NCBI GenBank assembly: GCA_035500455.1
Contig: DATJXG010000195.1
Location: 1-21,939 of the forward strand
Direction: 5' to 3'
DNA from: DATJXG01 sp035500455
GTDB taxonomy: Bacteria > Acidobacteriota > Terriglobia > Terriglobales > Acidobacteriaceae
DNA length: 21,939 nucleotides
Both the position numbers and the translations under genes were made by a program. The notes below the pieces were generated by a model. It did no database searches. It was given only the letters and a program-made list of their open reading frames with translations, and was not told the DNA's origin. This document shows, piece by piece, positions 1 through 7,165 of this stretch (position 1 is the first letter of the stretch; each line of letters starts with the position of its first letter).

Positions 1-1127
1 TTGATGGGGCGCGTCATCAATTCGACAAAAAGCTCCCGAAAACGGGCTTTATCGATTCCTTTCAGCAATTGAACCCGGCCCGCCTTGATAGACGGATTGT
101 TCTGGCCGGCAAGTTCCGTGCCTTTGCCGACGTCCTTCCAATTGCCATCCCAAAACGAGGTGTCGCCGTAGTGCCCGTCGTTGTGGGTCACAATGTCGAT
201 GAACATTTCATCGAAGCCGGCAAAAATCGAAGGATCAATGACGTGAGCGGCCATCATTTCATCCGGCATGCGGAATGACTTCCTGCGGGGATTGGCGCGC
301 TGTGGTTTCTGCTCGTAGTCACGAAACAGATCCGCGATCGGCGAGTGGGCATGGTCCACGATGTAATCCACCTTGCCGTCATCCTGCATGTGAACTTCTT
401 CGGCAAGGTCCGCAGTAACCAGGGTCAGTTTCGGCCAGCCTGCGCGAAAGCCGATTTTGGCGGCTTCGGCGTCGAAATACACATTCACCGAACTGGTGGA
501 GTGATGCATGCTTCCGCCCATGAAAATCACTTCCCTGGTGATAGGCACGATGTCCGGCGCGAGCATGGCGGCGAGCGCCAGGTTAGTCATGGGGCCACCG
601 CAATAGACGGTCACCTCGTTGGGATGGGCGCGAATCGTTCGGACGATGAAGTCGGCGGCCGGCTCCGGCTGGGCCTTGATCTGCGCAAAGCGGCTGTAGG
701 GAGGAGGCAGCGGCGTTAGTTCGTCGCGGCTTCCGCCGTCCCTGGCAAAGCAGCCGAGATATCCTTCGTTTCCGAGGGTCCTCGAGCCGAACATCTGGTA
801 GCGCATTTGCGCCTCGGCCTTGGTGTTGAGCAAGGGTTCCTCAGCACCCATGTACACCGGCACTTCCGGACGCCCCATGAGTTCCAGCAGACGCAACGCA
901 TAGGCAGTTTCCTGTTTGGCCCACATGTCGCAAGTCACGGTGCAAATGCCAAGCAGGTCGATATTGTCGGCCTGCAGGAGCATCAATGTGGCGACCGTGT
1001 CGGTGGAAAGCGGGCCGCGGTGATCCTGATCATAGATGACTTTCTTCTTGCCGCCTGAAGAAGGGAGAGCTTTCCTAACTGGTGCAACCATGGCGCTGTG
1101 GGCGAGCAGATAGGATGGGGTTTGCAT
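1..1127 (-). CDS. Nucleoside hydrolase family protein (3' end outside window)
   Basis: The reverse strand is open from an ATG at 1127 to the window edge (375 codons, no stop), so the C-terminal end is missing. Members of this family (inosine-uridine-preferring nucleoside hydrolases) split the N-glycosidic bond of nucleosides using a Ca2+ site made of aspartates. Family marks visible: a core GGPMTNLALA block at residues 177-186 (the GPLTN-like motif), FMGGSM at 202-207, NVYFDAEAA near 216-224 (the N-x-x-x-DPEAA motif), and a late PDEMMAA segment in the place of the usual HDPLA. The N-terminal metal motif is odd: the usual DxDxGxDD reads DQDHRGPLSTD at 33-43, with extra residues and one Asp of the DD pair lost. 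No signal peptide is evident, so it is probably cytoplasmic. It is divergent from the SDR/lactonase pair and may belong to the same catabolic locus. Family assignment is firm; substrate is open. Confidence 0.88.
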   Translation of the reverse strand, partial: MQTPSYLLAHSAMVAPVRKALPSSGGKKKVIYDQDHRGPLSTDTVATLMLLQADNIDLLGICTVTCDMWAKQETAYALRLLELMGRPEVPVYMGAEEPLLNTKAEAQMRYQMFGSRTLGNEGYLGCFARDGGSRDELTPLPPPYSRFAQIKAQPEPAADFIVRTIRAHPNEVTVYCGGPMTNLALAAMLAPDIVPITREVIFMGGSMHHSTSSVNVYFDAEAAKIGFRAGWPKLTLVTADLAEEVHMQDDGKVDYIVDHAHSPIADLFRDYEQKPQRANPRRKSFRMPDEMMAAHVIDPSIFAGFDEMFIDIVTHNDGHYGDTSFWDGNWKDVGKGTELAGQNNPSIKAGRVQLLKGIDKARFRELFVELMTRPI

Positions 1128-1268
1128 TCTGTTCTTCTCTTTTCTGTTAACCGCCTGACAGAGAAAAAGAGTTACTATGCCGAGGCGAGCCTTGAGGGCG
1201 GATTCGTCGAACCGGTCAGCTGAATTCGCCGGAATCGCTGTACGTCGCCCGCCACGGAGCCAGCACAG
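1128..1268. promoter_or_regulatory. Divergent intergenic region, nucleoside hydrolase / SDR
   Basis: These 141 bases separate two genes transcribed outward and so must hold promoters for both, by position. A short inverted repeat TCTGT-N10-ACAGA lies at 1143-1162, 16 bases upstream of the hydrolase start; the arms are only 5 bases, so it is weak. No convincing -35/-10 pair was recognised. A GGAG at 1255-1258 can serve as the ribosome-binding site of the SDR. Confidence 0.35.
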
Positions 1269-2051
1269 ATGAATGAGTTTGAGAATAAAGTCGCCATTGT
1301 AACTGGTACGACGGGAATCGGGCGGGCGATTGCGAAGCGCCTTGCGGCGGGTGGATGTACCGTGGTCGCATGCGGTGTTGAATCAGCGGCAAACAGAGAG
1401 CTGCAACAAGAAGCGGAGGCCAGCGGACTGCCGGTGCGCGTGGAACAGTGTGACGTGAGTCAGCCGGAACCGGTGCAGGCGGTCGTTGCCAAAACCGTGG
1501 CGACGTATGGAGGGCTCGACATTGTGATCAATGCGGCAGCCATTCATCCCTTCGGCACGGTCGTTGAGACCGACCCGGATACATGGAATCGCTGCATGAT
1601 GGTAAATGTCGGTTGCATTTTTCTGTTGGCACATTTCGGAATTCCGGAGATGAAGAAACGGGGAGGAGGATGCATCGTCAACCTTTCGTCGGTGCAGGGC
1701 TACGCATGCCAGCGAGGGGTTGCAGCCTATGCCACGTCTAAGGGAGCGGTTCATAGTCTGACTCGGGCGCTGGCGCTCGATCATGCCGCGGATCACATTC
1801 GCGTCAATTCCATCAGCCCGGGCTCCATTCGCACGCCCATGCTGGAACGCTCAGCCGCACATTTTGGTCCGGACCTGCCGATGGAAAATGTATTGGAACG
1901 CTTTGGCGCGGCGCACCCGCTGGGACGCATCGGCACACCCGAGGAGGTAGCGGAGTTGGCCGCATTTTTGGTGTCTGACAAGGCGGCCTTCTGCACCGGC
2001 GGCGATTATCTTGTCGATGGCGGATTGCTCGCCGGAATCGGAGTGCAATGA
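1269..2051 (+). CDS. SDR family oxidoreductase (probable sugar dehydrogenase)
   Basis: A 260-residue classical short-chain dehydrogenase/reductase. The Rossmann motif TGTTGIG is at residues 12-18, the NAAA (NAG-type) motif at 88-91, catalytic Ser141, and the YxxxK pair Tyr154/Lys158. Length and a C-terminal substrate loop ending in GGDYLVDGG are normal for the family, so it should be an active NAD(P)-dependent alcohol dehydrogenase. No clear Asp or Arg after the second beta strand shows the cofactor preference. It overlaps the next gene, an SMP-30-type lactonase, by ATGA, which suggests translational coupling. That pairing fits oxidation of an aldose to an aldonolactone that the next enzyme opens (inference). 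A 3-oxoacyl-ACP reductase role is possible from sequence alone but does not fit the neighbours. The ATG start has GGAG about 10 bases upstream. Confidence 0.92.
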   Translation: MNEFENKVAIVTGTTGIGRAIAKRLAAGGCTVVACGVESAANRELQQEAEASGLPVRVEQCDVSQPEPVQAVVAKTVATYGGLDIVINAAAIHPFGTVVETDPDTWNRCMMVNVGCIFLLAHFGIPEMKKRGGGCIVNLSSVQGYACQRGVAAYATSKGAVHSLTRALALDHAADHIRVNSISPGSIRTPMLERSAAHFGPDLPMENVLERFGAAHPLGRIGTPEEVAELAAFLVSDKAAFCTGGDYLVDGGLLAGIGVQ

Positions 2052-2962
2052 CAATGACAGTGACCGCGCCTGCCATCTGCGTAGCCCCAACCGGCGATAC
2101 ATGCGGAGAGGGCGCAGTCTGGCATGCAGCGCACGAAGCGGTGTACTGGACCGATATCAACCGCTTTCTGGTGCATCGCTTCACCCCCGCGGATCAGTGC
2201 GTGCGCACCTGGTTGTTTGATGAGCCGGTTACAGCGATCATACTGACCGGCCAGCAGGAAATTCTTGCGGTTGTTCTCGGCTCTGGCGTAATCCTCTGGG
2301 AGCCCGCAACCGATTCACGGCATGATCCCATCTTTCAACTCAAGGGGTGGCCCAAGGTTCGGCTGAATGACGCGCGAGCGGATCCGCGTGGCGTGCTGTG
2401 GATGGGCTCGATGCGCAACAATGTAAATTCCGACGGGTCGGAGGGCATAGCCGGAGGACAGGACGGCGAACTTCTCAGCCTCGCTCCCGATGGCGCGGTG
2501 AAAGTGTGGCGGCGCAACATTGGCATCTCCAACACGGTTGCCTGGAGCCCCGACCGACGGCATTTTTATTCCGGGGACACGCTTGCCAACGTCATCTGGG
2601 CTTACGACTACGACGCGGCGACGGGCGCAATCTCGAACGAACAGCCCTTTCTTCAGGGATTCGAGCGCGGCGTGCCGGATGGTTCAACTGTTGACTCCGA
2701 AGGCTTCCTTTGGAATTGCAGGTTCTTTGGCGGGTGCATCGTCCGGGTTGCCCCAGGCGGTACGATCGATCAGGTGGTAGAAATGCCGGTGAAAAATATC
2801 ACGACCTGTACGTTCGGCGGACCGGATCTGAAAACTCTCTACGTCACGACGGCGAAGATCGAGGCGCCCCCCGCAGACCGCCTCGCGGGCAGCTTATATG
2901 CCATTCAAACTGAGGTTGCCGGTCAGCCGGAAAATCAGTTCCGGGCGGGGGAGCCTGATTAG
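2048..2962 (+). CDS. SMP-30/gluconolactonase/LRE family protein (sugar lactonase)
   Basis: A 304-residue six-bladed beta-propeller of the SMP-30/gluconolactonase family, which hydrolyses sugar-acid lactones with one divalent metal. All four metal or catalytic positions are recognisable: Glu21 (GEGAVW), Asn107 (RLND), Asn162 (SNTVAW) and Asp211 (PDGSTVD). Their spacing is close to that of the regucalcin/SMP-30 site, so it should be catalytically competent. No signal peptide, so it acts in the cytoplasm. The start ATG overlaps the SDR stop (ATGA, 2048-2051); a second ATG two codons later is an alternative. It likely opens the lactone made by the upstream SDR. It ends 76 bases from the convergent MFS gene. 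Confidence 0.93.
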   Translation: MTMTVTAPAICVAPTGDTCGEGAVWHAAHEAVYWTDINRFLVHRFTPADQCVRTWLFDEPVTAIILTGQQEILAVVLGSGVILWEPATDSRHDPIFQLKGWPKVRLNDARADPRGVLWMGSMRNNVNSDGSEGIAGGQDGELLSLAPDGAVKVWRRNIGISNTVAWSPDRRHFYSGDTLANVIWAYDYDAATGAISNEQPFLQGFERGVPDGSTVDSEGFLWNCRFFGGCIVRVAPGGTIDQVVEMPVKNITTCTFGGPDLKTLYVTTAKIEAPPADRLAGSLYAIQTEVAGQPENQFRAGEPD

Positions 2963-3038
2963 CCTTCGCATCCTTCATAAGCGGTATCGGCCTCAAATTT
3001 CTAATCTCCGATGTACGGCTACGCTACGGGGCCGGCAC

Positions 3039-4415
3039 CTATGCCGGCGCATTGCGCTGCGACGTCCAGAACTTTGTGATCTCTTCCAGCGAACGTCCCT
3101 TGGTTTCCGGAACGAGCAGGCCTACTAGAATGATGGTCAACAACGCACCCGCACTGAAGCACCAGAAGGTGCCTGCCGACCCCAGGCTTTTTTGCATGAT
3201 TGGGAACAACTGATTGCCCATGTAGCCGACCAGCCAGAGCGCGGTGGTGGCGATCGACATGCCGCGGCCGCGAACCTTTGTAGGATAAATCTCCGAGATG
3301 ATCACCCAGCACGCTACACCATTGCCAAAGGCATGCCCGGCGACGAAACTCATTACGAAAACGAGAATCGCCAGCCCGCTGCCGTGGACATGATAGAACC
3401 AGCCAACCATGGCGAAGGAGACAAACTGCAAAGCAGTTCCCGCGAGGATGAGCGTCTTGCGTCCCGCGCGGTCCACCAGCCACAGGGCAAAAAGCGTGAA
3501 CACGAGATTGACCAGGCTGACCAGAACCGACTGGAAGAACGCATCGCCGGTGGCGGTTCCGGCAGAGCGGAAGATTTCCGGAAGAAACGAAAAAAGCGGG
3601 GTGATTCCACTGATTTGCTGCAATCCCGCCAGCATGATACCCAGGAGCAAGGGCCGGCGAAACGTCGTGAACAGCTCTGAGATGTGGCCCTCTTCGATCG
3701 CCAGCGAATTCTGAATTTCGGCGGCCTCGCGTTCCGCAATCTCAGGACCGTTGATCCGCGCAAGGACGCTTACGGCCTGATCGCGGCGCCCCACCTTCAT
3801 TAGCCAGCGCGGGCTTTCGACAGCGGGCAGGATCATGATGCCGAACAGAAGCGCGGGCGCGATGCCGGCAAAAAACATCCATCGCCAGCCCGATGACACG
3901 TTCCAGGCCTCATCGCCCATACGCTGAATCAGCATGTTGGCGAAAACCGCGGCTAGAATTCCCATCACGATGCCCAACTGGTAAAGGGTCACGCAGCGGC
4001 CGCGGACCCGCGTGGGGGCAATCTCGGCGATGTAGTTGGGCGATATCACCGAAGCCGCGCCAATGCCCAGGCCCCCAATCAATCGCCATACGACGAACTG
4101 ATGAAGATTCGCGGCAAAGAGCATGCCGGCGGAAGAGAGAGTGAAGCAGAGAGCGCAGAGCGCGAGAGCTTTCTTTTTGCCGAGATAGTCCGCAACCGTT
4201 CCCGCCGCAGCGCACCCAACGATACAGCCGATCAGGGCACAGCCGGCAGCCCACCCAATGCCGGCCGGGTCGAGTTGAAACCGTTGGCTGAGGTAGCCGA
4301 TGGCGCCGCTGATGACGATATTGTCGTAGCCGAACAACAGTCCGCCCAAAGTGGAGACGCTGGCGGCGATGATCAGGGGACCGCGGAAACGCGATTGGGC
4401 TGGGAAAGATGTCAG
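3039..4415 (-). CDS. MFS transporter, sugar porter family
   Basis: A 12-helix sugar/H+ symporter-type permease. Signatures: GGLLFGYDNIVISGAI in helix 1, RVRGRCVTLYQ and KVRGRGMS loop motifs, PAVESPRWLM before the central loop, LQQISGITPLFSFLPEIF in helix 7, DRAGRKTLIL, and the C-terminal PETKGRSLEEI. It should import the sugar or sugar acid used by the enzymes of the same operon. The start is uncertain: no ATG or GTG lies in frame before helix 1, and the first conventional start is TTG at 4349, which would cut into helix 1 and give 436 residues. A CTG at 4415-4413 sits just after the upstream stop (TAA, 4419-4417) with GAGG 8 bases before it. It restores the whole helix and gives 458 residues, so I prefer it. 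Family certain; start uncertain. Confidence 0.92.
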   Translation of the reverse strand: MTSFPAQSRFRGPLIIAASVSTLGGLLFGYDNIVISGAIGYLSQRFQLDPAGIGWAAGCALIGCIVGCAAAGTVADYLGKKKALALCALCFTLSSAGMLFAANLHQFVVWRLIGGLGIGAASVISPNYIAEIAPTRVRGRCVTLYQLGIVMGILAAVFANMLIQRMGDEAWNVSSGWRWMFFAGIAPALLFGIMILPAVESPRWLMKVGRRDQAVSVLARINGPEIAEREAAEIQNSLAIEEGHISELFTTFRRPLLLGIMLAGLQQISGITPLFSFLPEIFRSAGTATGDAFFQSVLVSLVNLVFTLFALWLVDRAGRKTLILAGTALQFVSFAMVGWFYHVHGSGLAILVFVMSFVAGHAFGNGVACWVIISEIYPTKVRGRGMSIATTALWLVGYMGNQLFPIMQKSLGSAGTFWCFSAGALLTIILVGLLVPETKGRSLEEITKFWTSQRNAPA

Positions 4416-4416
4416 G

Positions 4417-5538
4417 TTATCGGCCTCGCCGCCCGGTCGCTACCGGCGCCACGCCAACGCAGTTTGAGGACTCCAGCATGGCCTTAACCGCCAGCATAAA
4501 ACCCAGGGTATGAGCCATTCCGGCATGCCAGGGTGCAGCACAGGACATTTGCGGAGTGTGGTCAGGGATGATGACGCCGTCGAAGCGGTTGCGTTTGAGA
4601 ATGGACAGAATTCTGAGTATGTCCACCGCGCCCTCATCGATGAAAGTTTCCCGGTAGTGCGGCACCTTGCCGGTTACATTCCGCAGATGAAGATAAGCGA
4701 TCTTTCCTTGCCGGCTGTAGCGGTCCACAGCCTCGTATACATCTCCTTCCGTCATTTCGGCGATCGTGCCGACGCATAGTTCGAGGGCGTTGGAGTGGCT
4801 CGGCGTCAGGTCGAGCAGGCGCTGATACATATGCGGCTGGAAAACAAGACGAGGCTGCCCTCGCATAGTGGGCATGGGAGGATCGTCGGGATGCGCCGCC
4901 AACCGGACTCCCGACTGCTCCGCCACCGGAACTACGTCCTCGAGAAAGCGCTGCAAACGGCGCCAGAGTTCTTCGTGGGAGATAGCGGGCAATGCCCCGG
5001 CGGGAGCGTGAGCGTCGTAGGTCATGTTCCACACCATGCCGTTCGGCACCGGCTGGGCGTCGGCGGGGCCATCCATTCCCACGGTCAGGGCTCCGCCGCG
5101 CCCGGAGGGCGTCATCACGCGGCCACACACGCCCGCCAGACTGAAGTTGTATCCCAGGACCGGGATGCCGGCCTCGCCCATGCGGCGAACTATCGTCTTC
5201 ACGTGCTCGATCTGTTGGGGCCGCTGCGGGCCATCCAGAAGAACGTCATGCCAGTGAGCGGGATCGAGGTTCTCGATGGCCGCGAGCACCAGGCCGGCCG
5301 CTTCGATTTCGCGGCGCACCGTTGTGAGTTCCTTTACCGTCCAGAGTTTCTCCGGATCGCCGGCCCGTCCCCAGGGCTCATACTTGGCGCCGGTCGGCTG
5401 ATTGTGGCGAGGATTCGTCGTGCCCTGGTTGAAGTAGTCCACCAGGTGGATCACGACGTGAGTACACCCCGCCTGCTTCGCGAAGTCGTAATACTCGCGG
5501 GACAACATGTGCCGATATAGACCGAGTCCAACTTTCAC
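4417..5538 (-). CDS. Mannonate dehydratase family protein (UxuA-like TIM barrel)
   Basis: A 373-residue divergent member of the UxuA family. UxuA dehydrates D-mannonate to 2-keto-3-deoxy-D-gluconate in hexuronate breakdown. Shared marks: VAEQSGVRLAAHPDDPP (HPDDPP at 216-221), a Cys at 255 in the ELCVG strand, IAYLHLRN (HLR at 284-286), and the C-terminal PDHTPQM (326-331) followed by a Met/Leu-rich last helix. The N-terminus is shorter and unlike classical UxuA, so the natural substrate may be another aldonate. The GTG at 5538 overlaps the stop of the upstream SDR as GTGA. The frame stays open further upstream, but that stretch lies inside the SDR and is not coding. Third gene of the RraA-SDR-dehydratase-MFS unit; the 3' end abuts the transporter. 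Confidence 0.85.
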   Translation of the reverse strand: MKVGLGLYRHMLSREYYDFAKQAGCTHVVIHLVDYFNQGTTNPRHNQPTGAKYEPWGRAGDPEKLWTVKELTTVRREIEAAGLVLAAIENLDPAHWHDVLLDGPQRPQQIEHVKTIVRRMGEAGIPVLGYNFSLAGVCGRVMTPSGRGGALTVGMDGPADAQPVPNGMVWNMTYDAHAPAGALPAISHEELWRRLQRFLEDVVPVAEQSGVRLAAHPDDPPMPTMRGQPRLVFQPHMYQRLLDLTPSHSNALELCVGTIAEMTEGDVYEAVDRYSRQGKIAYLHLRNVTGKVPHYRETFIDEGAVDILRILSILKRNRFDGVIIPDHTPQMSCAAPWHAGMAHTLGFMLAVKAMLESSNCVGVAPVATGRRGR

Positions 5539-6308
5539 AGCCGGTTTCCGATTCCCGACCCGTAGTCGGCACTTAAGATTTGACCGCTGATTTCCGAGGC
5601 CAAGGGCGAACATAAAAACACGAAAGCATCCGCAATCGACTCCGGGCTGTTGCGCTTTCCCAGGGAAACGCGGAGAACAAACTCGCGGTAGGCCGGATCT
5701 TCTTCGAAAACCTTGAGCGAACTTCCAGCCGCGACATTTCCCGGCGAAATCACATTCACGCGGATGCCCGACGACGCATACTCCAGCGCCATGCAGCGGG
5801 CAAAGTTCTCCAGTGCAGCTTTGGCGGAGGCATAAGCAGGAATCTGGGTGTGGGGCACACGCGCTACATAAGAAGAGGTGAAGATGATGTGGCCGGGAAT
5901 ATTGCGCCGCGTCCACTGCGCGAAAGCCGCCCGCGCCAGGACAGTCTGCGCGGAAAAGTTGAAACGGAAGATGCGCTCGAAATCCTGCTCGGAAGTGGTG
6001 GCGAAGGGATGAAGACCGCAGCCCCCGGCGTGTCCCAGCACCGTATCCATCTGCGGGAAGCGTTCGGACGTTTGGTCGACTACTCGGGTCAGAATCTTAG
6101 AATCGGTAATATCAACGGAGTGGTAAAGATAGCTCGCATCGGGAATCTGCCACTGCTTCAGCAGTTGCCGCGCCTCTTCTTCGGGTTTGAGATCGAGCAG
6201 GACCAGCATCGCTCCGGCAGCAGTCAACTTCTTCACCATGTGCTCGGCGATGGCGCCCATCGCGCCCGTAATCAGAATTACCTTGCCGGAAAGATCAATC
6301 TTGATCAT
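5535..6308 (-). CDS. SDR family oxidoreductase, degenerate cofactor motif
   Basis: A 257-residue short-chain dehydrogenase. Catalytic Ser146, Tyr159 and Lys163 are present (TSSYV, YASAK), as is the SPGNV segment after the active site. Asp39 (LLDLK) after strand 2 favours NAD(H). Two classical motifs are altered: the glycine-rich turn reads TGAMGAIA at 14-21 instead of TGxxxGIG, and NNAG is replaced by GHAGG at 92-96. The protein probably binds cofactor but may differ in proton relay. In this operon it could oxidise the 2-keto-3-deoxy acid formed by the dehydratase, as in non-phosphorylating L-fucose or L-rhamnose routes (inference). The start ATG at 6308, with GGAACG just upstream, was chosen over an ATG at 6383 because the latter lies inside the RraA gene. 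It overlaps the dehydratase by 4 bases and lies 28 bases after the RraA stop. Confidence 0.9.
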   Translation of the reverse strand: MIKIDLSGKVILITGAMGAIAEHMVKKLTAAGAMLVLLDLKPEEEARQLLKQWQIPDASYLYHSVDITDSKILTRVVDQTSERFPQMDTVLGHAGGCGLHPFATTSEQDFERIFRFNFSAQTVLARAAFAQWTRRNIPGHIIFTSSYVARVPHTQIPAYASAKAALENFARCMALEYASSGIRVNVISPGNVAAGSSLKVFEEDPAYREFVLRVSLGKRNSPESIADAFVFLCSPLASEISGQILSADYGSGIGNRL

Positions 6309-6336
6309 TCGTTCCGTCCCCGCACGCCCGCTGCTG

Positions 6337-7029
6337 CTACATGATTCCGTGCTTCTCGAATGCAGCCACTGCACTGCTGCCATCTTCCAGCGCCTTCTTC
6401 ACCAGCTTTTCCCCTCGGGCTTTCTCCAGCGCCTTGGCGAATACTTCGGTGGCGGCTTCTGCCGGGACCACGCACACTCCGTCAATGTCTCCGAAAAGGA
6501 AATCGCCCGGGCGAACATGAGCCGACCCGATCTCGACCGCAATCCGAAAGTCCACTACCTTGTAACGGGGCGCGGAGTCCTGTCCATAGGAACCCCAGCT
6601 GAATGCCGGAAAATTCAGATTCAATACCGCCCTGGTATCGCGTAAATATCCATTCAACACCGCCCCGGCCGCACCCAGTTTGCGCGCGCGCACGCTCATC
6701 AGTTCGCCCCAGAGCGCGTTGCGCGGAGATGAGCCGGTATTCACGTAAACCTCATTGGCCTTCAGGTCGTCCAGCGCCTCCAGCATCAAACCGAACGGCT
6801 TCTCCATCAGCTTGTTGTTTGTGCCTTTGACTTTCTCTTCGAAGACATCGACCGACAGCACCGGCATGGCGCGGCCGATCAAGACCATGTCGGGCTGCAA
6901 AGGGCGAATCTGCGGCGGCAGGAACTGGCGCTGGAGCCCCAGTTTGTCCATCACATCCCCGACGACGCAGGTGAACAACTCCCGCCGGATAGTGGTGAAA
7001 AGTTCCTCGTCCGTGGCCCATGGTTCCAT
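6337..7029 (-). CDS. RraA family protein (HMG/CHA aldolase-like)
   Basis: A 230-residue protein of the RraA / 4-hydroxy-4-methyl-2-oxoglutarate aldolase family (formerly annotated as demethylmenaquinone methyltransferase). The core motif is WGELMSVRARKLGAAGAVLNGYLRD, with Gly108-Glu109, Gly127 and the Arg130-Asp131 pair that in class II pyruvate aldolases binds the oxo acid and the divalent metal. The usual DG before the RD is NG here (Asn126), as in an atypical subgroup. The C-terminal FLFGDIDGVCVVP matches the family's GD-x-x-x-D-x-D-G-V-x-V-x-P segment. Given the Arg-Asp pair and the neighbours, an aldolase cleaving a keto acid into pyruvate plus a second product is more likely than an RNase E regulator. 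First gene of the four-gene unit; the start ATG has no strong ribosome-binding site. Confidence 0.87.
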   Translation of the reverse strand: MEPWATDEELFTTIRRELFTCVVGDVMDKLGLQRQFLPPQIRPLQPDMVLIGRAMPVLSVDVFEEKVKGTNNKLMEKPFGLMLEALDDLKANEVYVNTGSSPRNALWGELMSVRARKLGAAGAVLNGYLRDTRAVLNLNFPAFSWGSYGQDSAPRYKVVDFRIAVEIGSAHVRPGDFLFGDIDGVCVVPAEAATEVFAKALEKARGEKLVKKALEDGSSAVAAFEKHGIM

Positions 7030-7056
7030 AGGTTTTTCACAGCCTGTCGCCTGCGT

Positions 7057-7088
7057 ATTCTACAAGACCTGGCACACAGCCTTGCCAG
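7057..7088 (-). promoter_or_regulatory. Putative promoter and operator of the sugar-acid operon
   Basis: On the minus strand a TAGAAT -10-like box (7057-7062) lies 27 bases upstream of the RraA start. Overlapping the expected spacer/-35 zone is a perfect inverted repeat, CTGGCA-N8-TGCCAG (7069-7088). That position suits a repressor operator, for example of a GntR- or LacI-type regulator, but no regulator gene is in the window and no good -35 hexamer is visible. The repeat is seen directly; its role is inferred. Confidence 0.4.
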
Positions 7089-7165
7089 CGCCGCTTGTCG
7101 CATTCACTCAAACCATGTTTTGCACCTACGATTCCTGCGACAAAGTCGTGCTGGAGAATCGGCGC

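Noticed and set aside
69..719. Plus-strand open frames at the left edge
   Set aside because: They are antisense to the nucleoside hydrolase frame, which is open over its whole visible length and carries family motifs.
3031..3048. GCCGGC-ACCTAT-GCCGGC hairpin between the lactonase and MFS genes as a terminator
   Set aside because: It spans the MFS stop codon, has only six pairs made of a self-complementary hexamer, and no T run follows on either strand.
5539..5916. N-terminal extension of the mannonate-dehydratase frame (open from 5916)
   Set aside because: It lies wholly inside the SDR gene on the same strand, has no UxuA-like residues, and the GTG at 5538 with a GTGA overlap is a natural start.
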